Positions 39,101-46,328 of a DNA stretch of 64,000 nt are shown here, piece after piece; position 1 is the first letter of the stretch; every line of letters starts with the position of its first letter. Source of the stretch: Diphasiastrum complanatum (taxonomy: Eukaryota > Streptophyta > Lycopodiopsida > Lycopodiales > Lycopodiaceae); contig CM055093.1 in assembly GCA_029204225.1 (NCBI GenBank), positions 19,968,958 through 20,032,957 on the forward strand, written 5' to 3'. The position numbers and the translations under genes are program-made. A model generated the notes under the pieces. It saw only the letters and a list, made by a program, of their open reading frames with translations, was not told where the DNA came from and did not search any database.

Positions 39101-42100
39101 CATAGTGTACTTCGGCTCCTTGAAGTCTTCTACTTTCATAGGCTACAACATGGCCTTCTTGTTTTAAGAAGGCTCCTGTGCAATCAAGGCTTGCATCTAC
39201 TTCCACGGAAAAAGGTTTATAGAGTTCGGGAATGATAAGGACGGGTTATGTGATAAGGGCATGCTTTAAGGAATCAAAAGAATTTTTGCTCATTCTTGTT
39301 CCAATGGAATTTCACCCTCTTTTCAGTGAGTTCATGAAGAAGTGAGGCTATTTGAGCAAAATGTTGAATAAGTTTCCTATAATAAGAACGTAAGCCTAGA
39401 AAGGATCGAAGTTCATGAATGTTTCTGGGTTTACAGCTTTGATCTTGGAAGGTCCATTTGGATTCCTTCCTTTGAAATTATATGTCCTAGGAAATGTATC
39501 TCTTTTAGGAAAAATTCACTTTTCTTTCCCTTAATAAGAAGTGAATTTTCCTTTAAAGTTTTAAAAATGATATCAAGATGTCTTTTATGTTCTTCTTCAT
39601 TAGCACTGAAGACTAGGATATCATCAAAGAATGTTCCTACAAATCGTTGATAAGATCAAAAAATTCGTTCCATCATTCGATTGAATGTGGCAGGAGCGTT
39701 TGTAAGACCATCATTGGTAGTTTCATGTCATCAAAGTCTATGTGGAAATGGAAGATGGAAAAAGCCATTATTTCTTTGGTACTAAACCAATCTCATTTAC
39801 AAAGGCAAACCAATTGACAATGTTGTTGCCTCTTTATTCCTACAATAGGGTCCCCTTGTTACCTTTTAAACACAAAAACATAGCTCCTTTTTCTAAGTTT
39901 CCATATAGGGGAAAGTTTTAGCCCAAGAATCCCCTGGACTGGAAACCCGGCCCTGATAATTGAGCTAAGAAAGAAGGCTTTTAAAAGTTTGTTACAGATC
40001 AGTTTTGCTCTTACATTAATGATAGATGGCTTTGGCGCAAGAGCATGACAGATGAAGGAATGTTAGTGCTTTAAACAAAAGTATGTTGCTGTAGACTTTC
40101 TGAGATGCTAAATCCCAGTTCGATGACCCTTTCCAGTGCTTGCTTTTCATATAGCAATTTATAAGTGTTCTCATGGTTGACAGGTAGAAACAGATTATCT
40201 TTCACCTTACTTACCTGGCTGTACAAGACCAAAGCACAAGTTGAGTCGGCAACAAATGATGGAAACCAGAGACAGTTGTTTGAGAGGTCTGAAAGAGCGT
40301 CTTGTTAATCAGGCCACAACCATCCAAGTAAGAAAAACTTTGCTACTATTTCAGCTTCAAAATCGTAGTTTTTGGAATTCAGGTAGCATAAGAAAGTCTT
40401 GAAGCCCTTCAATCCAGGGCAACATGAATCCATAGTATGCGCAAGTGCTAACTCATCTGTGAGGCCAAGAATATCATCTGTTGAGCTCTTTCTGAAAAGA
40501 CGTGTGCCTGAGTGAAATTGAACTCCAGATCCTGTGTTGAAAAAAGAGATGCTAATCAACAGGCCAAAGTCCCTTAGTTTGCAACTTTTGTTAAGTATTG
40601 GGTTTGATTTTCATTGTAGAAATGGTTGATATAAGGAGTTTAGGGGTCCTGATTAGTTCGTCCTTGACTTTGTAATGGATCCTTGTCTTCTTGACTTTAT
40701 GTCCCTTAAGAAATGATAGCAGGTGGTGGTGGTCCACCTAGGGACTGTAATTAAGGGCAGGAGAAAGCCATTTTTCAGGACTTGTGCAGGTCTCGACTCT
40801 CAAGTCCTCCCAGTGTCCCCACTTCAAAAACCTTTCGTTTTTTGAGATTGACATTCAACTTCCGTTTAAGGGTCATCATCATGACACACGGATTTGTCGT
40901 GTAAGTTGTTGCTACACTTTGGTGTTCAGTTTACCGAAAGACATAACTACAGTCTACAACAATGACTTTTGCAATTCTGTGCAATGAATGATGTTTGTGC
41001 CAATGAGATTCATTCGAATGGCTAAATTCCTTGTCGCATTATGTTCACCAGGCTTTGAGTCGACCTTACTCCCCCCTGGCCGACACGTAGCTTGAGTGGC
41101 ATTTTCCAGGTGCATAAATGCAATGATGTTTTGTCCTGAATGTTGAAAGGCCCAAAAATCAAGATCTTATCCTGCACTCTGGATGAGAGTTCCTGATTTT
41201 CTCACCGAGACCCAGTTCAAAATCTCCAGTCCTACAAAATCTAGGCTAGTTTGGCCCATTGTTGATGAATGCGTGTAGCTGAAACTACTACCAGTACAAG
41301 ATTAAAGCAAATTCTAGACTCCACTTTGACTTAACCCATGAGCTGTCTGATTCATCAAAAATTGATCAAATACTTTGAAGCTCTTTGAAATGACTTACCT
41401 TCTCAGATTATGAGTGTCTGCCAAGCAAGCGATAATTGTCAAAGGGGCTACTTTGTGCACAAAAATTTAACTTTCAGCATGGAAACTAGGAGTACTAACC
41501 ATTAGAGGAGAATTTCTAGTGACATGCCATGGAATTTGTTTCCAGCCTTCATACTATGCAAAGCCAGAAAAACGCTTGCCTTGTTGCCAGTAACTTGCAG
41601 CACGCTCATGGTTGTTTTTAACATGAAACGTTGACAGTTGTCACAAGATATTGTGACAAAAGTGAGTCGATTTTAAAGGTTTAGAGTAATCAACCCCCTT
41701 GGAAGTTAGTAGCCAGAGTTGTGTTTGCCGCAAGTATTTGGCCTGAATTGAGCATAACTTGTGACTATACAAGTCTCTAGGTGGATGGTTTCCACCTTAT
41801 TGGCACCAACTTTGGAGCAGCTACCTTCATGGATAGGAATAGTCATGATTATATGAATAGAATTTCCATGTGTCTAGACCACAAAAGAGGTTCTGATATA
41901 CCTGTAAGGGCCTGTTGGTTCAAAATTTTCTTACCTGGTTCAGAAATACTTTTGTTCTTCTTCCTACGTATTGGTACACCGAGTATGATTGTACCATCGT
42001 GAACATCCTTTGCCATGCCAAGGGATTTCATGCAAAACTGACCTATTGATTTTGATTTTTGTGCTGTGATTCTCTTTCCTTGCTAGAAAAGCATATTAGC

Positions 42101-42818
42101 TTCTGATTTTTGCCATGATTATGCTCATGTGATTTCTTTTTCAGCAAGGTTTTGTTCATATCTTGCTTAGGCTCGTTATGACGAAGAAACAGCTACACTA
42201 GCCAAAAGGCGGGCCAACTTTGAGAGGGACAGAGAACAGATGACTGTGGAAGAGGTTGAAAAGCAAGAACAAATGTGTGAGGATGCAGTTTTCCGCATAC
42301 GAATCCTTGAACGACGTGCCAAAGAGCATGAAGAGCAGGCTATCAAGAAGTAAGTAAAATGCTCCAAAAACCTGCCCTTGAGAACCTCAAGAGCCAGCTA
42401 TGAAGTACTGGTTAAACAAGTTCAACATATAGTCATGCATCAAAGGTTCCTCGTGCTCCTAAGCACCTTAAAAAAAAATCAACTGATGCAAATACATACA
42501 AAATACAAAATGAAGGATTTATCTTACAACAAGTTTTTCCCAATTGTGAGAACATGAGGAACAAGTTAATATTAACTAGATATTAAACAGCTCACAATAA
42601 TATCTATGTTATAGGGTTATTACAAATCATTTTTCATCTACTTCATTTTTCTTTTGATATACCAAATGTCCATGCCTTAGTGTTCCATTAAGAGCTCAAT
42701 TTCAATGCACTTGCTTTTAACAATCCTTGATGCTTGCTGCAGGTACATTGAAATGGATCAAAGGCTTCGGCATGATCCCTGTTTGGCGACTCTCTATGAT
42801 GGAATTCCAAACAAATAA
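9821..42818 (+). CDS. DRC7: Dynein regulatory complex subunit 7 homologue, C-terminal half (seven exons)
   Basis: Joined exons 9821-9946, 11533-11804, 13462-13675, 13880-14116, 40184-40327, 42171-42349 and 42743-42818 give 1248 bases in one register. The product matches the C-terminal half of DRC7 (CCDC135, Drosophila lobo) block by block: [38 protein letters not shown], the acidic coiled segment with [27 protein letters not shown], and the signature [11 protein letters not shown] before the terminal helix. DRC7 is an axonemal subunit of the nexin-dynein regulatory complex, which links neighbouring outer doublets and tunes dynein in motile cilia; in plants the only motile cilia are those of sperm. 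The N-terminal transglutaminase-like part (about 450 residues in animals) is not in the recognised exons. An in-frame TAG at 13481-13483 interrupts the phase-consistent model, so expression of this copy is uncertain. Intron 4 is 26 kb because of nested transposons. Confidence 0.88.
11533..11804 (+). CDS. DRC7: DRC7 second recognised exon
   Basis: The acceptor CAG at 11530-11532 gives phase 0, matching the preceding donor; the donor is GGCAG|GTATAG, phase 2. The first third ([20 protein letters not shown]) is the conserved block equivalent to TEYYQGRPDFLSYR in human. The rest is a Ser/Arg/Gly-rich stretch of about 65 residues ([16 protein letters not shown]) that is longer than the animal linker and probably disordered. 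An alternative acceptor at 11538-11539 would shift the phase and is less likely. Confidence 0.75.
13462..13675 (+). CDS. DRC7: DRC7 third recognised exon, with an in-frame TAG
   Basis: A pyrimidine-rich acceptor (CTCTTCTCTAG) ends at 13461 and joins the previous phase-2 donor in the frame used by the conserved part [20 protein letters not shown], which aligns with DVAERVFLVAEERIQLRYH in human DRC7. In that frame codons 13481-13483 are TAG. The donor is CTGCAG|GTGGCT, phase 0. A second model avoids the stop: donor AAA|GTAAAATC at 11764 and acceptor AATAG at 13483, both phase 0, but this acceptor lacks a pyrimidine tract. Which is used cannot be told from the sequence. Confidence 0.75.
13880..14116 (+). 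CDS. DRC7: DRC7 fourth recognised exon, coiled-coil start
   Basis: The acceptor is ATTTCAG; the exon is 79 codons, phase 0 at both ends, ending GCCAAG|GTTAAC. It reads [20 protein letters not shown] and then a strongly charged helix ([20 protein letters not shown]), with the same layout as the human block in which an FEVEP motif is followed by a glutamate-rich coiled coil. The downstream intron is 26 kb. Confidence 0.85.
15095..15107 (+). other. Primer-binding-site-like sequence
   Basis: TTGTATCAGAGCA resembles the plant initiator-methionine tRNA primer site TGGTATCAGAGC with one mismatch in the core. It suggests that an old plus-strand LTR ended just before it, though no matching LTR copy is visible in the window. 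Confidence 0.45.
15110..16900. other. Intron DNA without a recognisable gene
   Basis: Reading both strands gives no known domain. There is a C-run at 15148-15166 and a short GCATGCATGCATGC alternation at 15483-15496. Part of this is probably the leader or tail of the copia fragment that follows, but this cannot be demonstrated. Confidence 0.4.
16914..18220 (-). pseudogene. Ty1/copia gag-protease-integrase relic
   Basis: Minus-strand frames read in order as the N-terminal half of a copia polyprotein. Gag starts at 18220 with [20 protein letters not shown] and [13 protein letters not shown] (DUF4219/UBN2 type), continues with [11 protein letters not shown] and [14 protein letters not shown], and has a CCHC knuckle [14 protein letters not shown] near 17410-17450. 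The protease box [13 protein letters not shown] is at about 17150-17190, followed by the start of the integrase ([20 protein letters not shown] and DDFSRFTW) near 16920-17035. At least three frameshifts and a stop separate these parts, and the integrase catalytic core and RT are missing, so it is a truncated dead copy. Confidence 0.88.
18630..18745 (+). repeat. CT-rich minisatellite, inverted partner of 20590-20780
   Basis: Imperfect repeats of CCTCCCTCGCTGCCCCT type. The same words occur in reverse complement at 20590-20780, giving an inverted pair about 2 kb apart that flanks the gypsy gag fragment. Confidence 0.6.
19451..20570 (+). pseudogene. Ty3/gypsy gag relic
   Basis: The first frame starts [17 protein letters not shown] and contains a coiled stretch and a proline-rich linker. 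After a frameshift near 19740, the capsid-like core reads [20 protein letters not shown] and [15 protein letters not shown]. The reading then moves to the frame at 20022 ([16 protein letters not shown] and [13 protein letters not shown]), and after stops ends with a CCHC knuckle [15 protein letters not shown] at about 20430-20475. This is the normal order of a retrotransposon Gag (retrotrans_gag core followed by a knuckle), but with several frameshifts and stops and no attached pol. It lies in the DRC7 intron. Confidence 0.88.
20590..20780. repeat. GA-rich minisatellite (GGAGGGACAGCGAGGGAGGG units)
   Basis: At least five imperfect units built from GAAGGAGGGACAGCGAGGG and a variant with GATGGTGGT. 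Reverse-complement partner of the CT-rich block at 18630-18745. No coding role is visible. Confidence 0.75.
20830..20843 (-). other. Minus-strand tRNA-iMet primer-binding-site-like sequence
   Basis: The minus strand reads TTGGCATCAGAGC, one base away from the core TGGTATCAGAGC in the aligned part. LTR-like DNA should lie on its 5' side on the minus strand (20850-20996), and this is where element B inserted. It marks the start of an older minus-strand LTR element. Confidence 0.5.
20992..20996. repeat. Target-site duplication of element B, left copy
   Basis: CCTAC directly precedes the TGTTGTAAAG LTR start; the same five bases follow the other LTR at 38294-38298. Confidence 0.9.
20997..21809 (+). 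repeat. Element B 5' LTR, first part
   Basis: Collinear with 37053-37953 of the intact 3' LTR, including TGTTGTAAAGTTAC at the start, several GGCGCC-containing words, and the GAGAGAGAAAATGACTTTC stretch. The 3' LTR has a few short insertions relative to it. It ends at the GTTGG where element A begins. Confidence 0.92.
21805..21809. repeat. Target-site duplication of element A, left copy
   Basis: GTTGG occurs here and again at 34449-34453 immediately outside the right LTR of A; the uninterrupted B LTR at 37945-37950 has this sequence only once. Confidence 0.93.
21810..22719 (-). repeat. Element A 3' LTR
   Basis: Aligns end to end with 33540-34448. About six single-base differences fall in the first 100 positions, plus a few short indels further on, for example GCATGG against GCGAAACCGAAATGG near 22165/33893. 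Most substitutions seen are C-T or G-A transitions. Confidence 0.95.
22960..24253 (-). pseudogene. Element A integrase and chromodomain-like tail
   Basis: Minus-strand reading starts in the zinc-binding region ([16 protein letters not shown], then CLTCQQVK), passes the catalytic core ([53 protein letters not shown]) and continues through [16 protein letters not shown] and [10 protein letters not shown]. It ends in a chromodomain-like segment ([10 protein letters not shown] ... [20 protein letters not shown]). One TGA at 23734-23736 lies between the core and the C-terminal part, and another TGA lies just upstream near 24290. The frame is otherwise open, so the copy is recent. The hAT insertion separates it from RNase H. 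Confidence 0.93.
24348..24355. repeat. hAT target-site duplication, left copy
   Basis: AAACAACC, repeated exactly at 30424-30431. Removing the hAT element and one copy rejoins the retrotransposon pol sequence. Confidence 0.95.
24557..24900. repeat. 86-bp minisatellite inside the hAT element
   Basis: Units starting CATGGGCACTGTGGGTGAGC begin at 24571 and 24657; a third, more divergent unit starts at 24743. Spacing is 86 bp. It lies close to the left (transposase 3') end. Confidence 0.85.
25030..25382 (+). CDS. Possible second hAT-borne open frame, opposite strand, frameshifted
   Basis: On the plus strand, convergent to the transposase, one frame reads [20 protein letters not shown] and [20 protein letters not shown], a strongly charged helix. 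After a shift near 25245 a second frame reads [20 protein letters not shown] and ends EGEESVEDP with TAG at about 25380. The amino-acid pattern is that of a coiled coil with an acidic tail. I recognise no family. It may be a second element-encoded protein or a chance reading of a GC-rich repeat. Confidence 0.3.
25880..26240 (-). pseudogene. Possible last part of the hAT transposase (basic and acidic tail)
   Basis: Minus-strand frames read [18 protein letters not shown], a basic stretch like a nuclear localisation signal, followed by an acidic stretch [14 protein letters not shown]. Such basic and acidic tails occur in plant BED/hAT-like proteins. The linkage to the main transposase frame is inferred from position and strand only. 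Confidence 0.35.
26423..30070 (-). pseudogene. hAT transposase: BED finger, DUF659, dimerisation domain, with introns
   Basis: The likely start is ATG at 30070-30068 ([16 protein letters not shown]). A BED-type finger follows ([10 protein letters not shown] ... RLKGHLLGA). Near 29850 the reading moves to another frame that is open from 29873 to 28416 and contains the DUF659/hAT core ([53 protein letters not shown]). The C-terminal part reads [20 protein letters not shown] and then, after a 90-bp GT-AG intron (27750-27839), [20 protein letters not shown] and [17 protein letters not shown], the hAT dimerisation motif. A long Glu/Asp- and Pro-rich tail continues to about 26423 with two in-frame TAG codons. 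The N-terminal frame change and the tail stops suggest this copy is not fully functional. Confidence 0.85.
30424..30976 (-). pseudogene. Element A RNase H domain
   Basis: Minus-strand reading continues from RT through a TGA at 30977-30979: [48 protein letters not shown], a second TGA near 30830, then [50 protein letters not shown] and [15 protein letters not shown]. This is the complete Ty3 RNase H order. It runs into the hAT insertion at 30424. Confidence 0.93.
30977..32539 (-). CDS. Element A protease and reverse transcriptase
   Basis: A 520-codon open frame. The aspartic protease reads [17 protein letters not shown] (catalytic DSG) with a second conserved box [12 protein letters not shown]. 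The linker passes to the [96 protein letters not shown] and the active site [13 protein letters not shown], then VDFLGHVIG and [12 protein letters not shown]. This is a normal, uninterrupted Ty3/gypsy arrangement. No Gag is fused in front of it. Confidence 0.95.
   Translation of the reverse strand: MKEEFTFVGGRHTSMERSFHGATPKIGSRLLFLSGKIAGRKSDFMIDSGASHNYISKSVVEQFSLSTKNVTSTLKVETAKGALDADKATLNIPVQIGRWKAKLSFLIFEMDAFDVILGLPWLNEYCIAVLGRSSNLVLLDYKGQICMTKALPGGNAKGTDIEQNLVAASVIKSMAKGKKSKCFLCICREVPEGKNAQQKNLPKEVADLLEEFRDVFPEELPAKLPPRRPVDHKIELVPGTEPTSRAPYRMSQEELVELKRQLGELIDKGFIRPSASPFGAPVLFVEKTDKTLRMCVDYRMLNKGTIKNKCPMPRIDDLFNQLKHARYFSRIDLRSGYHQIRIAKGDEHKTAFRTRYGSHEFRVMPFGLTNAPATFCTLMNNIFQDCLDEFVIVYIDDILVFSRSLKDHIKHLRTVLQRLRKNILFAKREKCEFVVEEVDFLGHVIGYGRIRMDPKKIKTILDWLAPKTVHDIKSFVGLCNFYRRFIEAFSKIVAPLLEQTKTHLKMTWTPECEAAFQELK
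32670..33524 (-). promoter_or_regulatory. Element A leader with repeated hairpin units
   Basis: Between primer site and protease, the minus strand carries four GTGCT...AGCAC units (plus-strand positions 33428-33449, 33351-33374, 33267-33293, 32758-32780). The same units occur in the leader of element B. A (GAT)n run at 33143-33175 lies between the third and fourth units, where B has an extra unit. No Gag reading frame is seen. Confidence 0.65.
33525..33537 (-). other. Element A primer-binding site
   Basis: Minus strand TGGTATCAGAGCC, complementary to the 3' end of plant initiator methionine tRNA, two bases from the LTR end. Confidence 0.93.
33540..34448 (-). repeat. Element A 5' LTR
   Basis: 909 bp, matching 21810-22719. 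It ends (plus strand) in TTTACAACA followed by the GTTGG duplication. Confidence 0.95.
34449..34791 (+). repeat. Element B 5' LTR, second part
   Basis: Collinear with 37946-38293 of the 3' LTR, from TTGGCTTCCAG to GCGCTACA. Together with 20997-21809 it rebuilds one LTR once element A and one GTTGG are removed. Confidence 0.95.
34794..34805 (+). other. Element B primer-binding site
   Basis: TGGTATCAGAGC, two bases after the LTR end, followed by TGACTGGCCGGTCAGC, a perfect short inverted repeat. Confidence 0.93.
34882..35269 (+). promoter_or_regulatory. Element B leader: five repeated potential hairpins
   Basis: Five imperfect units each pair a 5' arm (G)TGCTGCC with a 3' arm GTAAGCAC across a loop of about 13-18 bases. 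The arms lie at 34883/34903, 34957/34980, 35038/35064, 35133/35157 and 35247/35269 (first base of the 5' arm / last base of the 3' arm). GTGCT and AGCAC are reverse complements. Element A shares four of them at the same place after its primer site. A structural role in the genomic RNA is inferred. Confidence 0.65.
35350..37052 (+). other. Element B internal region, no recognised protein
   Basis: The longest open frames here are under 90 codons and show no retroviral motif. An imperfect tandem duplication of about 183 bp is present (GGCAGCTGATCAATGAAGG at 36111 against GGCAACTAACCAGTGATGG at 36294). The region ends in the polypurine-like run before the 3' LTR. Confidence 0.7.
37053..38293 (+). 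repeat. Element B 3' LTR, intact
   Basis: 1241 bp from TGTTGTAAAG to GCGCTACA. It is rich in GGCGCC words near its start (37091-37200). It is followed by the TSD CCTAC at 38294-38298. Confidence 0.95.
38294..38540 (-). other. LTR-like DNA of the older element that B inserted into
   Basis: Minus-strand sequence between the integrase fragment and element B has LTR flavour (GGCCTTGGGCCCT twice, AGGGTTTCTTGTTGGGC). With 20850-20996 and the primer-like site at 20830 it would form one LTR on the minus strand split by B. No second copy confirms this. Confidence 0.4.
38549..39830 (-). pseudogene. Ty3/gypsy RT-RNase H-integrase fragment
   Basis: Minus strand. A heavily frameshifted RT end ([20 protein letters not shown] near 39380) leads into a clean RNase H frame at 38796-39206: [76 protein letters not shown] and [11 protein letters not shown]. 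After a shift the integrase zinc finger follows at 38549-38833: [35 protein letters not shown]. The integrase core is missing. The copy is older than element B. Confidence 0.9.
40184..40327 (+). CDS. DRC7: DRC7 fifth recognised exon
   Basis: An isolated 48-codon exon between GTTGACAG and CAA|GTAAGA, phase 0 at both ends. It reads [13 protein letters not shown], then [20 protein letters not shown] and [10 protein letters not shown]. This matches the human DRC7 stretch DYLAPFLAQL ... CLSDFKQRLINKANLIQ. It supplies exactly the segment needed between the fourth exon and the ARYDEE exon, and the splice phases agree. It is too short to stand out as a long open frame. Confidence 0.9.
40328..42170 (+). 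other. DRC7 intron 5
   Basis: Begins GTAAGA and ends GCTTAG. No transposon domain or RNA gene is recognised in its 1.84 kb. Confidence 0.8.
42171..42349 (+). CDS. DRC7: DRC7 sixth recognised exon, C-terminal signature
   Basis: The acceptor is TTGCTTAG, the donor AAGAA|GTAAGT, phase 0 to phase 2. It reads [20 protein letters not shown], then [20 protein letters not shown] and [19 protein letters not shown]. The AxFRIRILExR motif and the preceding ARFEKET-like start are the most diagnostic part of DRC7; animal proteins read ARFEKETQELQKKQQWYQEN and AMFRIRILEQRL at the same place. Confidence 0.95.
42743..42818 (+). CDS. DRC7: DRC7 last exon and stop
   Basis: The acceptor is GCTGCAG; the first base completes the lysine split by the previous phase-2 donor. 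The exon reads [20 protein letters not shown] followed by IPNK and TAA at 42816-42818. Human DRC7 ends in the same way (YLALEEKLYKDPRL and a few more residues), so the C-terminus is complete. Confidence 0.93.
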
Positions 42819-43777
42819 TTTTTATGCCACAACCTTTGTTAGTGGACCCAAAGATGTATCTATGCTTCAGATCATTAAGTTAAAGTTTATTTTGGTATAG
42901 GATCCAAAGTAAGCCTAATCTCTTTCCAAAATGGAAGCACCAAGGAGGAAGCCCAAGTAGGTGAAGGTGTTACAGGTTTCACTTTTCTGAGCTGGAGTAG
43001 AATAAACATTCGCTTTCTTTTCTTGAAAAAGGAAAAAATCAAGGAGAAAATCAGTGAGTTTTGTTTAGGATAGAAAGGACAATGTATCATGCATAAGTCT
43101 GAGAGAAATAGGTCATGGGATATGTACTAATGAGAAAATTAAGAATTAGTGAGACAAGTATAGAGAAAAACTAAAAGTAAAAGTGATTACCATGCTGAAG
43201 CCCATCTTCTTTCAGTTGAGAAACCAAATTTATCCACTCATCAATGTTGCTAAATGGTGGCCACTGGATGTCTTGAGTTTAATATATTCTCTTTTTCTTT
43301 TTTGGAATTGTGTTCCTTTATTTTGTCTTTAGAGAGTTTTTTCTATAAGGGATTCTCAATGAGGGTCTTCATTGGAGTCGTTACCATAACAAGATTCTTT
43401 GCAACGTACGGAGAGCTGGCAAGAATGATGCTTGAACCAAGTGTTTCACTGCGCAGAAAAGTTGAGTGATCCAATGAGGAGATATTGAAAAGTTCTCATC
43501 ACATCAACCTCACCGAACATTGAAAGGAAGCAAAATCTTATGTACAAAGCATTATTTTTACAACAAAGAGAGGTTCTTCAAGAAAGAGAGCCAAAAAACC
43601 TATGGAAATATAATAAAAAAAATCATAATCTCTAAAGAAAAATCACCAAAACTTGCATTGCATTACACACTTGCATTAAAAAATGGAACATCCAAACTTA
43701 ATTAAATGGTTGGGCTCCCAAGTCTATCTAGGTTTATGAGAGACCTTGTCTCATCTCCCACCCCTAGCACATACATG

Positions 43778-43858
<81 letters not shown>

Positions 43859-44690
43859 TATTATCAAAGAAAGATATTATTCCATATTTCAAGATGCACC
43901 TATTACATTGCCATATGTTATTGTATACGATAATTCATGTTGTGTTGCACTTATGGTATGGGAGTTGTCGCTTACTATGACAAGATTTATGTCAACCAAA
44001 TCAATAGTGTCACTCAAATACATAGCTCTTGATTACATCCTCCTCCTCTAGTAAAAGACCATGGATAGATCCAAAGTTAGACAACAATGATGACACTCCT
44101 GTACAACAACGTATCACTCATCGTCATGTTGCAATGAGAGCTATATATCCTACCACAAGGACATATGTATATGTTTTTTTCCATCGTCTAATCCGGTCAT
44201 TGCTAAGACACAATTAGGTGACAAACGCTACGTTTCCGCCCATCCATAGAGGTATTGCCACCTCTCCCTCGTGCATTGGAGCTATAGACCATCATCAAGC
44301 AAGCTCGGATCTTCGATAAGCCATGGTGTCCTATACCACCATGCCTTGCCCTCGACCCTCGCCTACCTACATCCTGAGGCCTAGAATAACATCCTAACCT
44401 GACCACCAATGGAAGAGCTCCTCATTCTCTAGGAGAGAATGAATGACTAGCTCATGGAGATTCACCTCTATATACATAGTCTAGGTGGGGTCATCTCCAA
44501 CCATAGGGGTCGCGCATGACCAATGCTAGTTTTGCACATTGATGTGGATCCATAACAAAGGGGTCACCTCTCGCCAATAAGACATTGACACGTGGCATTC
44601 AAAAGACCTATAGCTCCAAACTAGCATTATGTTCTGTAAATGAGACCATCACCTCAAATAACCTGTTATGTGCCCTTTACATGCCCTCCC
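42819..44690. other. Intergenic DNA downstream of DRC7
   Basis: DRC7 3' flank, AT-rich. It contains a compound microsatellite, (CT)n at 43780-43812 running directly into (TA)n at 43813-43856. Reading both strands gives no known domain. Confidence 0.6.
43780..43856. repeat. (CT)n(TA)n compound microsatellite
   Basis: About 16 CT units followed without a gap by about 22 TA units. Confidence 0.95.
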
Positions 44691-44699
44691 CCTTTAGAG

Positions 44700-45590
44700 T
44701 CACCTCCTAAAGGGAGCAAGCCATGGAAGTTCAATCTTAAATAGTCTTCTCTCTCTCAAGTGTCTGGTTGTCTTTCCAACGTATCAGAAATTCAGAAACC
44801 AAGTGGTTTCTCAATTGGTGCTGACAAACGTCAATCACCCTCTTTGGCACGTAAGGCACAAAGGTAGTCAGATTCTTCAACTCAACCATTAGGGAATCCT
44901 TCCGACTGAGTCACTATTTCAAATGACTTACGTGGAAAATAGGATGAACCCCAACTCCAATCAAAAGATCTAGCTAATAAGCAACCCAGTTGATCTTCTT
45001 TACAACCTGTATCGTGAACATTTCTTGTCTGAAGTACCTTCTTAGAATATTTAGGGATTTTAAGATACACCCAAGTTCTGACCTCAAATTTTGAGATGAG
45101 CGACCGTGGTTAGCATAATTGAGCTCTAGCTTGAGCAGTCTTAATACTTTCTTTGGCCACTTGCAGCTTTTCTTGCATATCTAGCAGGAAATCGACTGCA
45201 GCTTGCACCTTTGAGACCTTTGAGTTCGATAGAAACTGGCAAACGTTGCTGGATATACCTTTTCCAATCAGATTGTCGGTGAAAGACATATGCTCTAAGC
45301 ATATCTTCCAACATCTGGCTGATACGTTTTGTCTATCCATCATATTCTAGGTGATCTGAAGAACTCAAATTAAGGGTTATTTCAAGTTTATCAAAAACTG
45401 GCTGCCAAAACTTACCAATGAATTTGGAGTCACGATCACTGAGAATATCATTTGGGAAGCCATACAATCTAAACAGATTTTACATGAGCTAGGCTAGTTC
45501 AAATGCCTTGATAGCTGATTTAGTTGGTATAAATTGCGCCAATTTGGTTAGCATGTCCTCCACCACCCAAATGGCATCATAACCTTTGTA
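44700..45590 (-). pseudogene. Gypsy integrase core and C-terminal relic
   Basis: The minus strand reads VYKGYDAIWVVEDMLTKLAQ and FIPTKSAIKAFELA, then LYGFPNDILSDRDSKFIGKF, DGQTKRISQMLEDMLRAYV, and further FARKSFEIVTQSEGFPNG-like end pieces, with many stops and frameshifts. The second catalytic aspartate (SDRD) and the DGQT box are visible. It is a decayed fragment unrelated in detail to element A. Confidence 0.8.
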
Positions 45591-45929
45591 AATTGAATAT
45601 CTATAAAAAAAAATTCAATTATAGGGACCTTACAAATTTTAGATCTGAAAAAAATTGGGCCCAACAACCATGAAGATTGTTTATTGACAGTTTGGAAGCT
45701 GAAATATAAATTTTTTTTGACAGTTTCAAAATTTGTTTGAAATTTCTTTTGTAAGAAGAAAAAACAAATTTGACTTGACACCCGTGCGTCGAAGTCGGCG
45801 CTCGGCCAGGCGCATGGGGGAGCCTGGCTGACTACACGGGCCTGGGAGAGAAAGCGGCGGCCACAGGCCTGCCTGCGGCTGCCTCTCTTGCTTTGAGGAG
45901 TGGAGAAGGGAAGAGAGTGCACCAAGTAA

Positions 45930-46328
45930 CGGTAAAAATGGCGTTGGAGGAAAATTGGCAAGCTTGGGACTAGCTTGTTCCTCGGTTGCCTCTCGAGATT
46001 CAAGATTATGTCAAACCGCTTCATTTCATATTATGATTTAGATAGCGTAGACATAATCTTAGGAAAGGATTGGTTTAACTCCAAAAATGAGTCCTTAAAT
46101 AAGAACTATATAACTCATAGTGTAACATTTTTATGTAATGGCTCATTTGTTGAACTTAAAGGCGATGCAGATAAGTGTTCTCATCCTATTGTATTTGCTT
46201 TGGAACTTGTTGAATATTTGAACGACTCTAAAAATAAAGTTAATTTTTATTTTCTTAAAGATGAAATCAATGTTGATGATTATAATGTTCAAAATCTAAA
46301 TATTGATTTGGCCATATGCCCATCCTAA
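45930..46328 (+). pseudogene. Gypsy protease-region relic, family D
   Basis: After an initial frameshift the reading YYDLDSVDIILGKDWFNSKN and HSVTFLCNGSFVELKGD matches NLDKVDVILGKEWFYSKT and HCISFLHNDSMVCLKGD of the family D copy at 53168-53500. The protease active site is not included. It stops at the inversion point near 46315. Confidence 0.8.

Larger units (their letters stand above)
14117..40183 (+). other. 26-kb DRC7 intron carrying the nested transposon stack
   Basis: The intron runs from AAG|GTTAAC to GACAG| between two DRC7 exons that are adjacent in the protein. It holds copia and gypsy fragments, element B, element A inside B, and a hAT element inside A. All coding capacity I can read in it belongs to transposons. 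The donor GTTAAC is a weaker match to the consensus than the others in this gene. Confidence 0.85.
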
